Below, in pieces: positions 10,096 through 20,246 of a stretch of 52,057 nucleotides of DNA. Below the pieces are notes generated by a model. It was given only the letters and a program-made list of their open reading frames with translations. It was not told the origin of the DNA and did no database searches. Positions within the stretch are counted from its first letter, which is position 1, and the number at the start of each line of letters is the position of its first letter. This DNA is from Ichthyosporea sp. XGB-2017a (Eukaryota; Opisthokonta; Ichthyosporea), in assembly GCA_002811675.1 (NCBI GenBank), contig PDIM01010260.1:108378-160434 (forward strand), given 5' to 3'. The translations under genes and the position numbers were made by a program.

Positions 10096-11118
10096 ATGGC
10101 TCCTCTTAAAGTTTGTATTGTTGGTTCCGGTAACTGGGGTAGTGCAATCGCTAAGATTGTTGGTGCTAATGCCCAGACCCATGAAGAGTTTGAGACTGAT
10201 GTCAACATTTGGGTCTTTGAAGAAATGATTGAAGGTCGTAAGTTGACTGATATCATCAATCAAGACCACGAAAATGTGAAATACCTTCCTGGAATCAAAC
10301 TTCCTGAAAATATTATTGCTATTCCTGACCTCGTCCAGGCTGCTTCTGAAGCAGATATCCTCATCTTTGTTATCCCCCACCAGTTTGTGAAGGGAACTTG
10401 CAAGAGCTTGGTTGGAAAGCTCAAGGATGGATGCAAGGCCATTTCTCTCATCAAAGGTGTAGACACAGAGAATGGAATCCGTCTTATTTCTGAACAGATC
10501 AACGAGATTCTTAACATTGACGTCAGTGTTTTGATGGGTGCCAACATTGCCAACGAGGTGGCCCAAGAGAAATTCTGTGAGACCACTGTCGGTTCTCACT
10601 CTGCTGAAGATGGTGAAACCTTCAGAAAGCTCTTCCACACTGATAAGTTCCGTGTTGACGTCAGCTCTGACGTTGGTGCCGTCGAATTGTGCGGTGCTTT
10701 GAAGAACGTTGTTGCCACTGGTGCTGGCTTTGTCGATGGTCTTGGGCTGGGGGATAACACCAAGGCTGCCATTATCCGAATTGGATTAATGGAAATGATT
10801 AAATTCATCAAGGGAATGTACCCGGAAACACACGAACACACCTTCCTCTTGTCCTGTGGTGTTGCTGACTTGATCACTACTTGCAGTGGTGGAAGAAACC
10901 GCAAGTGCGCAGAGGCATTTGTGACTACAGGAAAGACCCTGGAGACCCTTGAAAAAGAAATGCTCAACGGGCAGAAATTGCAGGGACCTCCCACTGCTAT
11001 GGAAATCTTCCATGTCTTGAAGAAGCAAGGAAGAGAAAACGAATTTCCTTTGTTTACTGTCATCTACCGCATCTGCTATGAAGGCCTCGCTCCCAGCAGA
11101 ATTGTTGAAGATATCTAA
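10096..11118 (+). CDS. GPD1: NAD-dependent glycerol-3-phosphate dehydrogenase
   Basis: A 340-residue cytosolic-type enzyme that reduces dihydroxyacetone phosphate to glycerol 3-phosphate, feeding glycerolipid synthesis and NAD recycling. The ATG at 10096 is chosen because the protein starts [20 protein letters not shown], as in the eukaryotic family; upstream codons encode the CA repeat. The Rossmann glycines GxGxxG are residues 10, 12 and 15. The substrate region is typical: [10 protein letters not shown], then [20 protein letters not shown] with the catalytic lysine, then [13 protein letters not shown], and [10 protein letters not shown] near the end. Length and motifs are complete and no organelle targeting peptide is seen. 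A poly(A) signal is at 11173-11178. Gene tail faces the aminotransferase at 11322. With the lipase at 3183 it gives this window two glycerolipid genes, though not as a unit. Confidence 0.95.
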   Translation: MAPLKVCIVGSGNWGSAIAKIVGANAQTHEEFETDVNIWVFEEMIEGRKLTDIINQDHENVKYLPGIKLPENIIAIPDLVQAASEADILIFVIPHQFVKGTCKSLVGKLKDGCKAISLIKGVDTENGIRLISEQINEILNIDVSVLMGANIANEVAQEKFCETTVGSHSAEDGETFRKLFHTDKFRVDVSSDVGAVELCGALKNVVATGAGFVDGLGLGDNTKAAIIRIGLMEMIKFIKGMYPETHEHTFLLSCGVADLITTCSGGRNRKCAEAFVTTGKTLETLEKEMLNGQKLQGPPTAMEIFHVLKKQGRENEFPLFTVIYRICYEGLAPSRIVEDI

Positions 11119-11321
11119 ATCCTTTTTTTTCACAAAATTACCTCCTACCAATGCATAAACGCAAAAAAAAGCAATAAAATAGTACAATACAATAGCCTTC
11201 AAAATTTTCTGTGTGTGTATCTTTATGCATAAAGGAACATTTATTCTACTTGCTTGGGTTTTAAAAAGTGCGTACATAAGGGAGTAGATAAGGGAGTGCA
11301 TATGGACAATTCTTCGTTGTT

Positions 11322-13125
11322 TTAGTCGCTTTCTTCTTCTTCAGAATCTTCGGCAATATATCCGGTTGGCAAAGGAGTGTGTTTCCATTTCTTGATCAGA
11401 TTTTCGATTCTCCCAACAGCCTTTTCCATATTGTCTGAGTGGGGCCCATAGCTAAAACGCACATAGGACAAGAATGGAGACTGTTTTACCTGTCTGCGTC
11501 TACCAGGATTGATATCGAAAAAGATTCCTGGAACACAAATAACCTTTTCTTTCAAAGCCTCTTCAAAAAAGGCAACTCCATCGTTCAAAGGGTAAGGAAG
11601 ATTCTCCAAATTTGCCCATAGGTAAAACGTACCCTGAGGTTCATGTTCAATGGTGATCCCGGCCTTTGTGAGAGAGTCAACCATGTAGTCTCTCTTCTTT
11701 CTGAAATGGTCTTGGAGGGCCTTGGCATCTTTTTTGATAAAATCAATATCCATAAGCTTCACGGCCTCTTTCTGCAGAGGATTATTGGCACCACCATCCA
11801 AAAATGAGCCAGCAGCTCCCAATTTGTCGATGTAATCTTCTGGTCCTACAACCCATGTAATACGCCATCCGGGGCATCTCCAATTCTTAGTCAATCCGTC
11901 AACAATGAGGATGGGGTCCTTATTAACCTTTTCCACATACTGTGCTGAAGATACCATTCGCCCATTTTCACTTTCATCATGGGTATAGATGAAATGGGAG
12001 TAAAACTCATCCATGATGAATAGGCACTGCTCCTTGCGGGAGAGGGCAACCCATTCACTGAGGGTTTCTTTCTCAATCAATTGCCCAGTTGGATTGCAAG
12101 GATTGGACAGCAGAACACAACCAAGACCTCTTCCACGAATCTCTCGACGGAGATCATTAACTGGAATCACGGTACTTTTTTCGTGAAGGATCGGGATGGG
12201 CGAAATGCGCTTCCAACAGGCTAACAATTCCTCATACGCTGTATAATCCGGAAGCATATAGCCAACATTAATGTGATTCAAACACGCCATAATACGTGTG
12301 ATACCAGAACGTCCGCCAGGAGTAACACATACATTCCTGTGTGTATATTTCTCCGCTTTGTCCTTGCGGTAGATCTCATTGTAGTAGTTTGCAATGGCAG
12401 TACGAAGAGCAACCATTCCATCAACAGGAGCGTATTCCTGATGAGCGATATCCAATTCGTGAGTCCACTCTCTTTCGGGCTGGTTTTCAATGGGGCCACA
12501 TTCGGGGGCTCCTTGACCAAGATTAGCCCACGATTCATCACCATAAGTGAACCCAAGGTCTTTTGCTCTCAACATAACATACTGTGAGTTTAAAGTGACA
12601 ATAATAAAAACAAAAAAAAGATTAGTTAATCACACTGTTGAGGGGTAAATGTGGCTAAGAAAGAAACAGAATACCCACAATAACACCAGTTTTGGGAACA
12701 CCTCTGAAGAAATTTGTGGAAACATGCTTGTGAGATTCTAATTATATACAATCCAAAAAGGAGAAACAAAATAAAGAAACAAAAACAACAGAGAAGTCGT
12801 TCGATATTTAATAATCACAACAAAACATCTTGAATAAACGAACAAATGAACACACACAGAGATAGAGACATGAGAGAGAGGGGGGAGAGGACTTCTCCAG
12901 TGCGAGGAAGGAAGTAAAATACTCACCCAGAGTGGCATCCTTGTGGAAACTTGCCAGGTTGTGATGACTACTCAGGAGAGCGTGTGCCTTTTGCCTGACG
13001 TCGTCATGAACAGAGGAACGTCTTCGTCTTCGCATCCCGCCATTAGCTGGGGGCTGGCTTGGATCCAGGATATGGGTGCTGCCTCCGTCCGTGTCGACGG
13101 TTTCGACTTCAGAATACATGCTCAT
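11322..13125 (-). CDS. PLP-dependent class I/II aminotransferase, three exons
   Basis: Exons on the minus strand are 13125-12927, 12737-12679 and 12581-11322, giving 505 residues; the introns are 189 and 97 bases. The middle exon of 59 bases encodes SHKHVSTNFFRGVPKTGVI and joins in frame to YVMLRAKDLGFTYGD. The second donor is GTGGGT, as in the JHY-like gene. Fold-type I features are all present: the pocket NPCNPTGQ, the cofactor Asp and Tyr in MDEFYSHF, the Schiff-base lysine in DGLTKNWRCPGWR and the carboxylate-binding Arg in the C-terminal VRFSYGP. The first exon is Arg- and Ser-rich with no clear targeting signal, and the C-terminus is acidic (SEEEESD). The substrate cannot be told from sequence; the enzyme resembles alanine/aromatic-type bacterial aminotransferases more than AspAT. 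Confidence 0.85.
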
Positions 13126-13146
13126 GGTTGGTTGGTTGGTTGGTTG
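13126..13146. repeat. GGTT tandem repeat next to aminotransferase start
   Basis: Five GGTT units lie immediately before the aminotransferase ATG, so on the coding strand the leader is a run of AACC ending at the start codon. Confidence 0.8.
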
Positions 13147-13269
13147 ATTGCTTAAAAAAAAAAAACAGAAAAATAATCAAACTGGTTCTAATTCATCAGC
13201 ATTCAATTTCAGCTCTGAACACAAAAGCGATTATTGAAAGACTAACAAAAAAAAAAAAAAAACGAAGAG

Positions 13270-13302
<33 letters not shown>

Positions 13303-13779
13303 AAAGGAGAAGAAGAAAAACCGACAAAAAAAAACAACGGACGACCGACGAACGCTGCTGTGCAGGCCGTGCACGGGCGTGCAGGCCTGCGCGGACAAAA
13401 AAAATTCCGAAGTCCCTGAAAAATGAAAAAAAAAGAATTCATTTTTTGTTTTGTAACTTGTAGGGACTTTTTCATACAAATTCTTTACTGTGCCAGAAAA
13501 CGATGAAAAAGTGCACACGAAATAAACTCTGAAAGACCTTTGCGCTTTGCAGGAATTTGGAGGACTTGGGTTTTCTTCTGCTTTTTTTAGCTCATCTTTA
13601 TGTCAAGTGGATTGGGCCCTATTTACACTAACTGTCTTATTTCATTTGGAAGGGCATAAGGGCATGCTGCGGGCGGGGGAGGAGAGGGATCGAATTGCGT
13701 GAGAGAGTCGAGGGCAAGAGAAGGGGCTGTTTGAAGACCTACTGATGCAAGCTAGGATTACTGAAAAGTATTTAATACA
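13147..13779. other. divergent promoter region with poly(A) tracts
   Basis: This is the shared upstream region of the aminotransferase (minus) and CCDC13 (plus). It includes two long A runs at 13247-13262 and 13270-13300. A GC-rich patch at 13340-13400 contains overlapping gtgca and gcaggcc words. No gene is seen. Confidence 0.5.
13247..13300. repeat. long A homopolymer tracts
   Basis: Two almost pure adenine runs of about 16 and 31 bases are separated by CGAAGAG. Their exact lengths in the assembly should be treated as uncertain. Confidence 0.8.
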
Positions 13780-16779
13780 ATGGCAGAAATAGAAGGGCAG
13801 GGGTCAGATGGAAGTGGTTCCCCGGAGGAAGAGCTTACCGAGAATCCTTTTCTGAAGAAGGCGGCTGTCTCTGTGTCTTCTGTGCTAATGAATTCTTTGG
13901 CTAATTTAGCTACAATGGAAGAGACAGAAGGTAAGACGCAGGATAAGGAAACTCTTGACACTGTTGAAGAGCAAGCTGAAGTCCAAGTTACCGATATTGA
14001 AAGAAAGGTGCCTTCTGAGACTAAGGACAAAGTGAATCAAGATGGAGATGGGAAGAGTGGGGGCGAGTCTCAGGAAGACGAATTTGCAGAAGAGGAGACT
14101 CACAAAGAAGCTGAAGTTGCTTTGAAATCAATGATAAATCATTCTTTAATTAATGTTGCCTCTGTTTTGGAAAATCAAAATTTTGAAGTTTCAAAGAGTG
14201 AGCAGACAAATGAAAATCTCTCGGAAACGATAATTGCAGAAGAACCAGAAATCTATGTAAAAGAGGATAATCAAATAGCGTCAGATAAAGAAAAGAATAC
14301 AAAAGCTGAAAGCAGTCCGGTTAGAAACTGTGATGATGGACAAAAAGAAGTCCCAATCAACGAGCAGAAACCAGAAGCCTCATTTTCAATGAAAGAGAAG
14401 CCTAAAAGTGGTATACGTGGAACAAGCTCAGTAGGATCCGTACCTGAGAAAAAGAGCAACGTTAAGCAAGTAAGTGGATCTTTGAAAAAAGAGCGGGACG
14501 ACAAGTCTGGTGCCAGAAAGGTAAAAGAGGTGGATGTGAGTAAGGAAGCCCTTTCAGCTGAGCTCAAGAAAATTGAGAAGAAGAAAAAAGAAAAACTTTT
14601 GAAGATTCATAAGCGCCGAAGCATGCGAGAGAGGGCTGAGAAGCTCTACCAACAAAAGTATGGGGGAACCGAAGAGCCAGAGATGGAGGAGCTTACTATT
14701 CACAAGTTGAATGAACTCGTTCTTAGCAACAAAAGCCCTGATGGTATTCAGGCTAAGGATGAAGATATATTGGAAGCAAAAGGTGCAAAATTTCAAGCTG
14801 TCGATGACAAAGATGATGGATTAGATCTGGAATTGGAATTGGATAATGATTTTCATGTAAAACTGGCTTCGATAAATCATGAACAAGAAAGAAAAAAAGA
14901 AATTATTCTTGCCGATCGACTTCTTCATGGAAAGTATCTGTCCTCGAAGAAGCTAATTGAAAATGTGCAGCCCCCTAGCTCTATGGGTTTCTACGACCAT
15001 GGAAAAAAAGTAAAGTATAATCTGCAAGACAATTCTGATCATCAAAGTCACACAAAAATAGTTCAAACCCTGTCGCAAATGAAAGATTCTGATAGCTGGA
15101 AAGCTTTGCATTACTTGACCCAATTAAAAGAAAGGAATGCGGAGCTCATGGAGGCCACTGTGCGTGACAGTTTAATCATTGAAGAAATGCAAGCCGAGCT
15201 TCGCATGCTTCGTAAGAGTATGAATGAAAGTAAACCTTTTGTAACGGGGGATTTGGGTGGGGTCGGAGTTGCGGCAAAAGGGCGGGAAGAACTTTTTGCG
15301 AAATATAAGGAACTATCAAAGAGACACAGGGAAAGCACTGCGCTTCTAGAGGCCGAAAAGAGCCAAAACAAAAGATTGCAAGAAAAGATTTCACAATTAG
15401 AAATGAAGTTGAGCAAAAGGGACAGCACTGAAACTTCAAAGGGATTTAGTCACATTGAGAATAAGAAAAAAATAGAAGAGCTAAAAAACAAAGGGGAGAA
15501 AATGTACAATAATGTGCAGGAAGAAGAGAGTGAGAATCCGGCAGAACTTAAAGCGAAGATCAATTCACATTCTATGAAAATTGTCGAGCAAAAGCATGCC
15601 ATAGAGAGCTTAAAAAAGGACCTTTCTTTGGCTCATCGAGCTCTTGAAAAAGAATTGGGAGAAAACTACTCCATCAAGAAAATTCTTGTCAGTTCTAGCT
15701 CTTGGAAGGGAAGATCGCAGCAGATATTTACACTCCGAACTAAAGTTAACGAATTGCAAGAGGAGCTATTGAAATGTAAAAGTAGAGGAGAAGATATTGT
15801 GCCAAAGCAACCAATATATGTGTCAAAATCTAATGATCGAGATGTTAAAGCAAAGCAGGGATTGAAAAGAATTGAAGCCAATCGCCAAGAGATGATTGAC
15901 TCACTTAAAGATGAAATTGAGAGGTTAAAAGAAGATAAAGAAACGTTGAAGGCAAAATGTGAGGCATCTAATATTCGAAAAAACCATTTAGGAAACGAGC
16001 TCAAGTCCGCCAAAGTAAAAATTAATGCACTCAAAGAAAAGGGTGATCACGATGATGAGTTGATTCAAGAGCTCAAGAGCCACTTAGTTAGGCTGAGCAA
16101 AAAAGACGAAAACATTCATCAACAGCCTCTGAAAACTGCAAGTGTTCGGATTGTTAAGAATGACGATGAATTAGAAGCCAATAAGCTGAGATGCAAACAA
16201 TTACAAGAGGACTTTTATCGTGCCCAGGAAACCATTGCAAAGCTTCGCAAAGACCTCAGAGAAGCAAGGGTAGACAAAATTTCAGAACTTCAGGAATCTG
16301 CTTTTAACACAAAAGTCGCTGGTTTGGATAGAGAAATTGAAACGTTAAACAATGTTGTTCGAGCTGCCCGTCTGAAGAATGAAAAGACAACAGCCTTAGT
16401 AGCAAGTCTTGAAAATGAATTGCGCACTCTCAAAGCTGAAATGAAAGGCAAAGGGAAAAATAGTAAAATAGAAGGTCAGAAGGTGAAAGAGAAAGAGGGA
16501 GAGCATTCAGCAGCCTTAAGAAAACTGACAATTCTTGAAGGCGAGAAAGATTCTCTCAAAGCTACACTTGCCGCTACAATAGCTACTAAAGACCAGGAAA
16601 TTCAAATGTACCATGAGTTACTGAAGGAATCAAAAATAGAGTATGATAGAACAATCAAAGAAATTCTTCGTCGCACAAGGGAAAGTCGTAAAAGCAAAAA
16701 TTCTAAAGTGACTACTCCAATACAACAAGGGCATTCACCAGTCAGTTCCCCGTCAAGTGCACAGCAAGCTGCAAACTAA
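13780..16779 (+). CDS. CCDC13: CCDC13 homologue, ciliary coiled-coil protein
   Basis: A 999-residue, mostly coiled-coil protein in one exon. Human CCDC13 is a centriolar-satellite protein needed for cilium formation. Matching blocks come in the human order: TGDLGGVGVAAKGREELFAKYKELSK (about residues 490-515, like the human TGxxGVAGxxVATKIVELSKK region), SLAHRALEKELGE followed by SSSWKGRSQQIFTLRTKV (about 610-660, human WRGRAQQILVLQSKV), EKGDHDDELIQEL (about 752-764, human EKGRHDDELIDAL), and a C-terminal KDQEIQMYHELLKES. The first 300 residues are acidic, low-complexity and not shared with animals, so the protein is longer than the human one. A poly(A) signal lies at 16808-16813. Its presence argues that the organism makes motile or sensory cilia at some stage. 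Confidence 0.85.
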   Translation: MAEIEGQGSDGSGSPEEELTENPFLKKAAVSVSSVLMNSLANLATMEETEGKTQDKETLDTVEEQAEVQVTDIERKVPSETKDKVNQDGDGKSGGESQEDEFAEEETHKEAEVALKSMINHSLINVASVLENQNFEVSKSEQTNENLSETIIAEEPEIYVKEDNQIASDKEKNTKAESSPVRNCDDGQKEVPINEQKPEASFSMKEKPKSGIRGTSSVGSVPEKKSNVKQVSGSLKKERDDKSGARKVKEVDVSKEALSAELKKIEKKKKEKLLKIHKRRSMRERAEKLYQQKYGGTEEPEMEELTIHKLNELVLSNKSPDGIQAKDEDILEAKGAKFQAVDDKDDGLDLELELDNDFHVKLASINHEQERKKEIILADRLLHGKYLSSKKLIENVQPPSSMGFYDHGKKVKYNLQDNSDHQSHTKIVQTLSQMKDSDSWKALHYLTQLKERNAELMEATVRDSLIIEEMQAELRMLRKSMNESKPFVTGDLGGVGVAAKGREELFAKYKELSKRHRESTALLEAEKSQNKRLQEKISQLEMKLSKRDSTETSKGFSHIENKKKIEELKNKGEKMYNNVQEEESENPAELKAKINSHSMKIVEQKHAIESLKKDLSLAHRALEKELGENYSIKKILVSSSSWKGRSQQIFTLRTKVNELQEELLKCKSRGEDIVPKQPIYVSKSNDRDVKAKQGLKRIEANRQEMIDSLKDEIERLKEDKETLKAKCEASNIRKNHLGNELKSAKVKINALKEKGDHDDELIQELKSHLVRLSKKDENIHQQPLKTASVRIVKNDDELEANKLRCKQLQEDFYRAQETIAKLRKDLREARVDKISELQESAFNTKVAGLDREIETLNNVVRAARLKNEKTTALVASLENELRTLKAEMKGKGKNSKIEGQKVKEKEGEHSAALRKLTILEGEKDSLKATLAATIATKDQEIQMYHELLKESKIEYDRTIKEILRRTRESRKSKNSKVTTPIQQGHSPVSSPSSAQQAAN

Positions 16780-16943
16780 ATTCCTTTGCTCCACAATTTG
16801 ATGTATAAATAAACTAATTTACAAGTATTTATTCATGTGTGCACTTGCTTCACTACAGGAACATATGGCCAATTACCCATACTGATAGCGGAAAGAGATT
16901 TAGAGCCCGCGTGAAGCAAATGAACGAAGATGCAGTAGAAGAT

Positions 16944-17926
16944 TTAAAACTCTGTGCTTGTGAACCAGCTCTTTTCCAGTTCCGTGAACCCCACTTCTAT
17001 GAGATCTCCCTTCACTCGCACTTTGTAGCACGGCAGCCGCCCACATCTGGGATTCAGCGATTCCCCATCAAACGTTAAAGAGAACTTCCAATGATGAATG
17101 GGGCAAGACAAAAGTACTTGTGAAGTTTGCAAATTCCCAATTTCAAAGCTCACTTCTAATTTGTCCACGTCATTGTTCTCAACCATGTTTCGATATTCCT
17201 GTGAGTTTGTATAAGCGGCAACTGTATCACTAACCTGCCCACTACCTTCTTCTATATCTGCATTAACCAAATCTCCCTTTTGGTGAGGGCACCATCTTTC
17301 AAAGGCATAAAATTTATCCCGGAATTTGACAACCGTGATTTGCCTATTATTAACCTCAAATGCTTTTCCGGGTTTCGGAGGTTCCTGAAAAAGTCCTTTC
17401 CTGGATGTTCTGGCAGTTCTTTTCATGTGTTTTTGTATCATACAGTCCAATCCATCATGGAAATCTATAACACCACACCACAGCAATGAACCATAAAGAC
17501 AAAACAATTCATTTTTACTATTACGAAGTCAAAATAGAACCATAATTACAAAACTATAAGCGCTTTTCCAAACCACAATAATGATCAAGAAAAGACAATA
17601 ATATTTCCTTCTATCTCTGTTTCTTACCACTCGGCTTGGCAGGGATCGGTACCCATATCAGATTGTCTTCATTCATTGCACCATTATGCTCATCGCCTAT
17701 TTTCCCCTTGCCACCCCCCTCCTTTGTCTCTTGCTGATTTATATTTACATTACTCGCATACTACTCCACAGGAGAGAAACACAATATCAAATTAAGAGAT
17801 ACACCCATCATGCATTCAGTCAGTGTCAATCAATGTGCCAGTACCATATATTATTGCACTACATTCCATAGACAATGCCACAAAGCTACTTACCAGTCTG
17901 TCGAGTTTTTCAAAGGCCCCATTCAT
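16944..17926 (-). CDS. Rieske [2Fe-2S] domain protein, three exons
   Basis: Proposed exons are 17926-17894, 17760-17628 and 17464-16944, giving 228 residues; introns are 133 and 163 bases with GT..AG ends. Exon 1 encodes only MNGAFEKLDRL and ends in phase 0 at a GTAAGT donor. Exons 2 and 3 join through ...IPAKPS and DFHDGLDC. A shorter protein of 189 residues starting at the ATG at 17676 is possible if exon 1 is wrong. The cluster ligands are visible as CPHQKG and, about 70 residues later, CPIHHWKF, the CxH...CxxH arrangement of a soluble Rieske ferredoxin-like domain (compare animal RFESD). No catalytic oxygenase domain follows, so it is an electron carrier or an isolated Rieske protein of unknown partner. 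The spacer between the two motifs is long. Confidence 0.75.
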
Positions 17927-18293
17927 CCTTCCCTCTTTTCTCCTTCTTAAGGGATCTAACTATGGGAATAATAACCAAAACAAAATATCAAATCACTCAA
18001 ATATATCGAATGAAATCAACAAAACCAAAACCAAAAACAAAAACAAAAACGAAACAAAACAAAAAAAAAGAAAACTAAAAAGAAAGCAAAAGAAAACATA
18101 CGGAAAAACCAAAACAAAGAAAATTCAAAATTCCAACAAAGTTATGTGGTTCCCGTAAAAATGAAACAAAACAAATGATCGATCAGCTGGGTCCCCCCTC
18201 CTCGGCCCCTAAATTCATGGTTCATAATAAACCACACAGACAGAGCAGCGCGTCTTGACTGACTGATTTACAGACACCCGCCCAGTGTTGGGG
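17927..18293. other. divergent promoter region, Rieske and ANKRD16
   Basis: This stretch lies between the starts of the Rieske gene (minus) and ANKRD16 (plus). It contains a low-complexity run of AAAAC-type units at about 18020-18080. No gene is seen. Confidence 0.5.
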
Positions 18294-19949
18294 ATGAGGA
18301 GAGCCAGAAACTCGCTGTTGGGCAGGCTACGGGTGTGCTGTGGAGGCTCTGTGGATAGCCAGAGACTAGAGACCCTCAATGGATTGTTGCTGGAGGTGTC
18401 GCTGGAGATTCATAGGGAGTGTTCTGAGGGACTTCCCGAAGGAAGGAAGGGAGGTGGGGGATCTCTTTCTGAGCTAGATGACTCTCGACTTGATTCCCTG
18501 TTTGGGGAATATAGCTTAGGGGTGAATCAGGTGAAAGGGATGGCGTTTGGTGATTCACTTGTTGATTTACAAGGGTTTGTAGAGTGCTATAATTCATATA
18601 TCAATAGTCCAAATCCTGCCATTAATGGGGCTACACTGCTAATGCTAGTTATGCGATCGAATCCCTTCAGGGCTGGGTCAACGTGCAACCGTGGAGTGGA
18701 AAACACTCCCACCACGATAGACTTTGTATCCTTGCTGTGTGAAGGTCCTGTTGATCCTCGAATGGGCTTCATTTTGAAGACACTGAAGCAGCGTCAATCA
18801 ATCTTTATTCCAAAACGTCGCTTTTTTTTTGATTTAGAAGTTGTAGACCGTCAAGGGAGAAGGGCACTTCATGATGCGGTTAGCTATAGTTTAAGTGAGT
18901 GTGTAACATACTTTGTTACTGTGGGCAATGCTCGTATCGATGCCCTTAAAAGGGGAGATTGGACTCCTCTCATGTTAGCTTGCACAAAGATTGAAAGCGA
19001 AGTTGGTAATGAGGAGAGTATCATTGCTCGCAAGTCAATACTAACCACTCTGATAGAAGCCGGAGCCGATGGTGACCTTGTAAATAAGGATGGTTGGAAT
19101 GGTTTGCACCTTCTGAGCAGAGAAGGATATCTAGAATTCGTAGAGTACTATTTGCTGTGCTTTCCTGATAGCTGGAGTAATGTTAGTAATAATGGCAGAT
19201 GTCCTCTTCATACGGCTGCAGCTCATGGCAGAAAAGCTGTTGTGGATTACCTCTGTTCTTTATATCGCTCCCTTGTTGCGATGGAGGATTCCTGTGGGGA
19301 GACGCCCCTAATGAAAGCCGCTTCGTGTACTGTCCATCCTGATAACATTGAATGTTTCAAGAGTTTATTGATGTTTCAAGCTATAAGCGGTACAGTGAAG
19401 GAAGAAATATCGTTTGATTCTGCTCTTGAAAGAGATAGTGATAGGCAGACTACATTGAATGTTCTTCAGCACAGTGATAAATGTGGTAGACAGGCTCTCC
19501 ACATAAGCTGCATGGTAGGGAACAGCGAGTTATCTAAGCTCATTCTTGATATTCTAATATTCTGTTTTGTGAAAGGAGAATGTTCTAGCACTTCAAGACA
19601 AACTAGCCAAGCTGTCTTACAAAGCTTTGTTCTTTTAATGATAGACGAAGAAGGCAAAACCCCTTTGCATTATGCAGCATACGAAGGTCACGGGGACTGC
19701 ATAGATGCTTTCCTGAAAGCACTGATAAAGCTGGTGCTTTTGAAAACGAAGAACCCCCATGAAATTAACTCCTTCCATGAGCTTTGCACAATGCCTCTGA
19801 AAGCCTTAGGAACTCTAGACTCACAGTCCCTCGAGTCGTTCTGCAATGCTCTTCGTGACTGCCACGAAAGAGCACCACAGGATTACATCTCCATCAAAGG
19901 ACATAGTATCGACTTAGCGGCTAAACTGGCCCTCATTCTTAATGGATGA
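18294..19949 (+). CDS. ANKRD16: ANKRD16 homologue, ankyrin-repeat protein
   Basis: A 551-residue ankyrin-repeat protein; 18294 is the first ATG of the frame. In animals ANKRD16 binds alanyl-tRNA synthetase and takes up mischarged serine, protecting translation fidelity. The central repeats match that protein closely in order: GRRALHDAVSYSL, LKRGDWTPLMLACTK, EAGADGDLVNKDGWNGLHLLSREG, CFPDSW, then CPLHTAAAHGRKAVVDYL, and a later GKTPLHYAAYEGHGDCI. At least seven repeats can be picked out between about residues 190 and 480. It is longer than the human protein (361 residues) because of an N-terminal region and insertions between repeats. It is head to head with the Rieske gene. Whether the tRNA-related function is kept cannot be told. 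Confidence 0.75.
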   Translation: MRRARNSLLGRLRVCCGGSVDSQRLETLNGLLLEVSLEIHRECSEGLPEGRKGGGGSLSELDDSRLDSLFGEYSLGVNQVKGMAFGDSLVDLQGFVECYNSYINSPNPAINGATLLMLVMRSNPFRAGSTCNRGVENTPTTIDFVSLLCEGPVDPRMGFILKTLKQRQSIFIPKRRFFFDLEVVDRQGRRALHDAVSYSLSECVTYFVTVGNARIDALKRGDWTPLMLACTKIESEVGNEESIIARKSILTTLIEAGADGDLVNKDGWNGLHLLSREGYLEFVEYYLLCFPDSWSNVSNNGRCPLHTAAAHGRKAVVDYLCSLYRSLVAMEDSCGETPLMKAASCTVHPDNIECFKSLLMFQAISGTVKEEISFDSALERDSDRQTTLNVLQHSDKCGRQALHISCMVGNSELSKLILDILIFCFVKGECSSTSRQTSQAVLQSFVLLMIDEEGKTPLHYAAYEGHGDCIDAFLKALIKLVLLKTKNPHEINSFHELCTMPLKALGTLDSQSLESFCNALRDCHERAPQDYISIKGHSIDLAAKLALILNG

Positions 19950-20246
19950 ACAACTCCAGGACAAAAGGACAAAAAGAGAATAAACACCTAATTGGAGGCC
20001 AAAAAAACCAAAACAAAATAATTTCAGAACAAGTGGTCTCTTCGATTCCGTGACGTTGTTTTTTCTATTTTATTTTTGTGTTTGTTTTGTTTATTTGTGA
20101 AAAATCGAAACGAATCTCCTCCTCCCTGTGTTGGTCCGCTGCCTTCATTGATTTCGAAAGGCGATTCATTTGAGCGCTATTAACTATTTGGATAGGAGAA
20201 TATTCGAGGAGGAATAACTCTGTGGCTGTGACTCGCTGTGGATCAT
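19950..20246. other. intergenic spacer
   Basis: This stretch carries the end of ANKRD16, with an AATAAA-like signal near 19979, and the T-rich promoter side of the next gene on the same strand. Nothing else is seen. Confidence 0.4.

Noticed and set aside
10081-10638. Minus-strand frames across GPD1
   Set aside because: Antisense shadows of a strongly conserved, codon-biased gene.
13059-13518. Lys-rich and Phe-rich frames around 13.2 kb
   Set aside because: Translations of the A homopolymer between two divergent genes.
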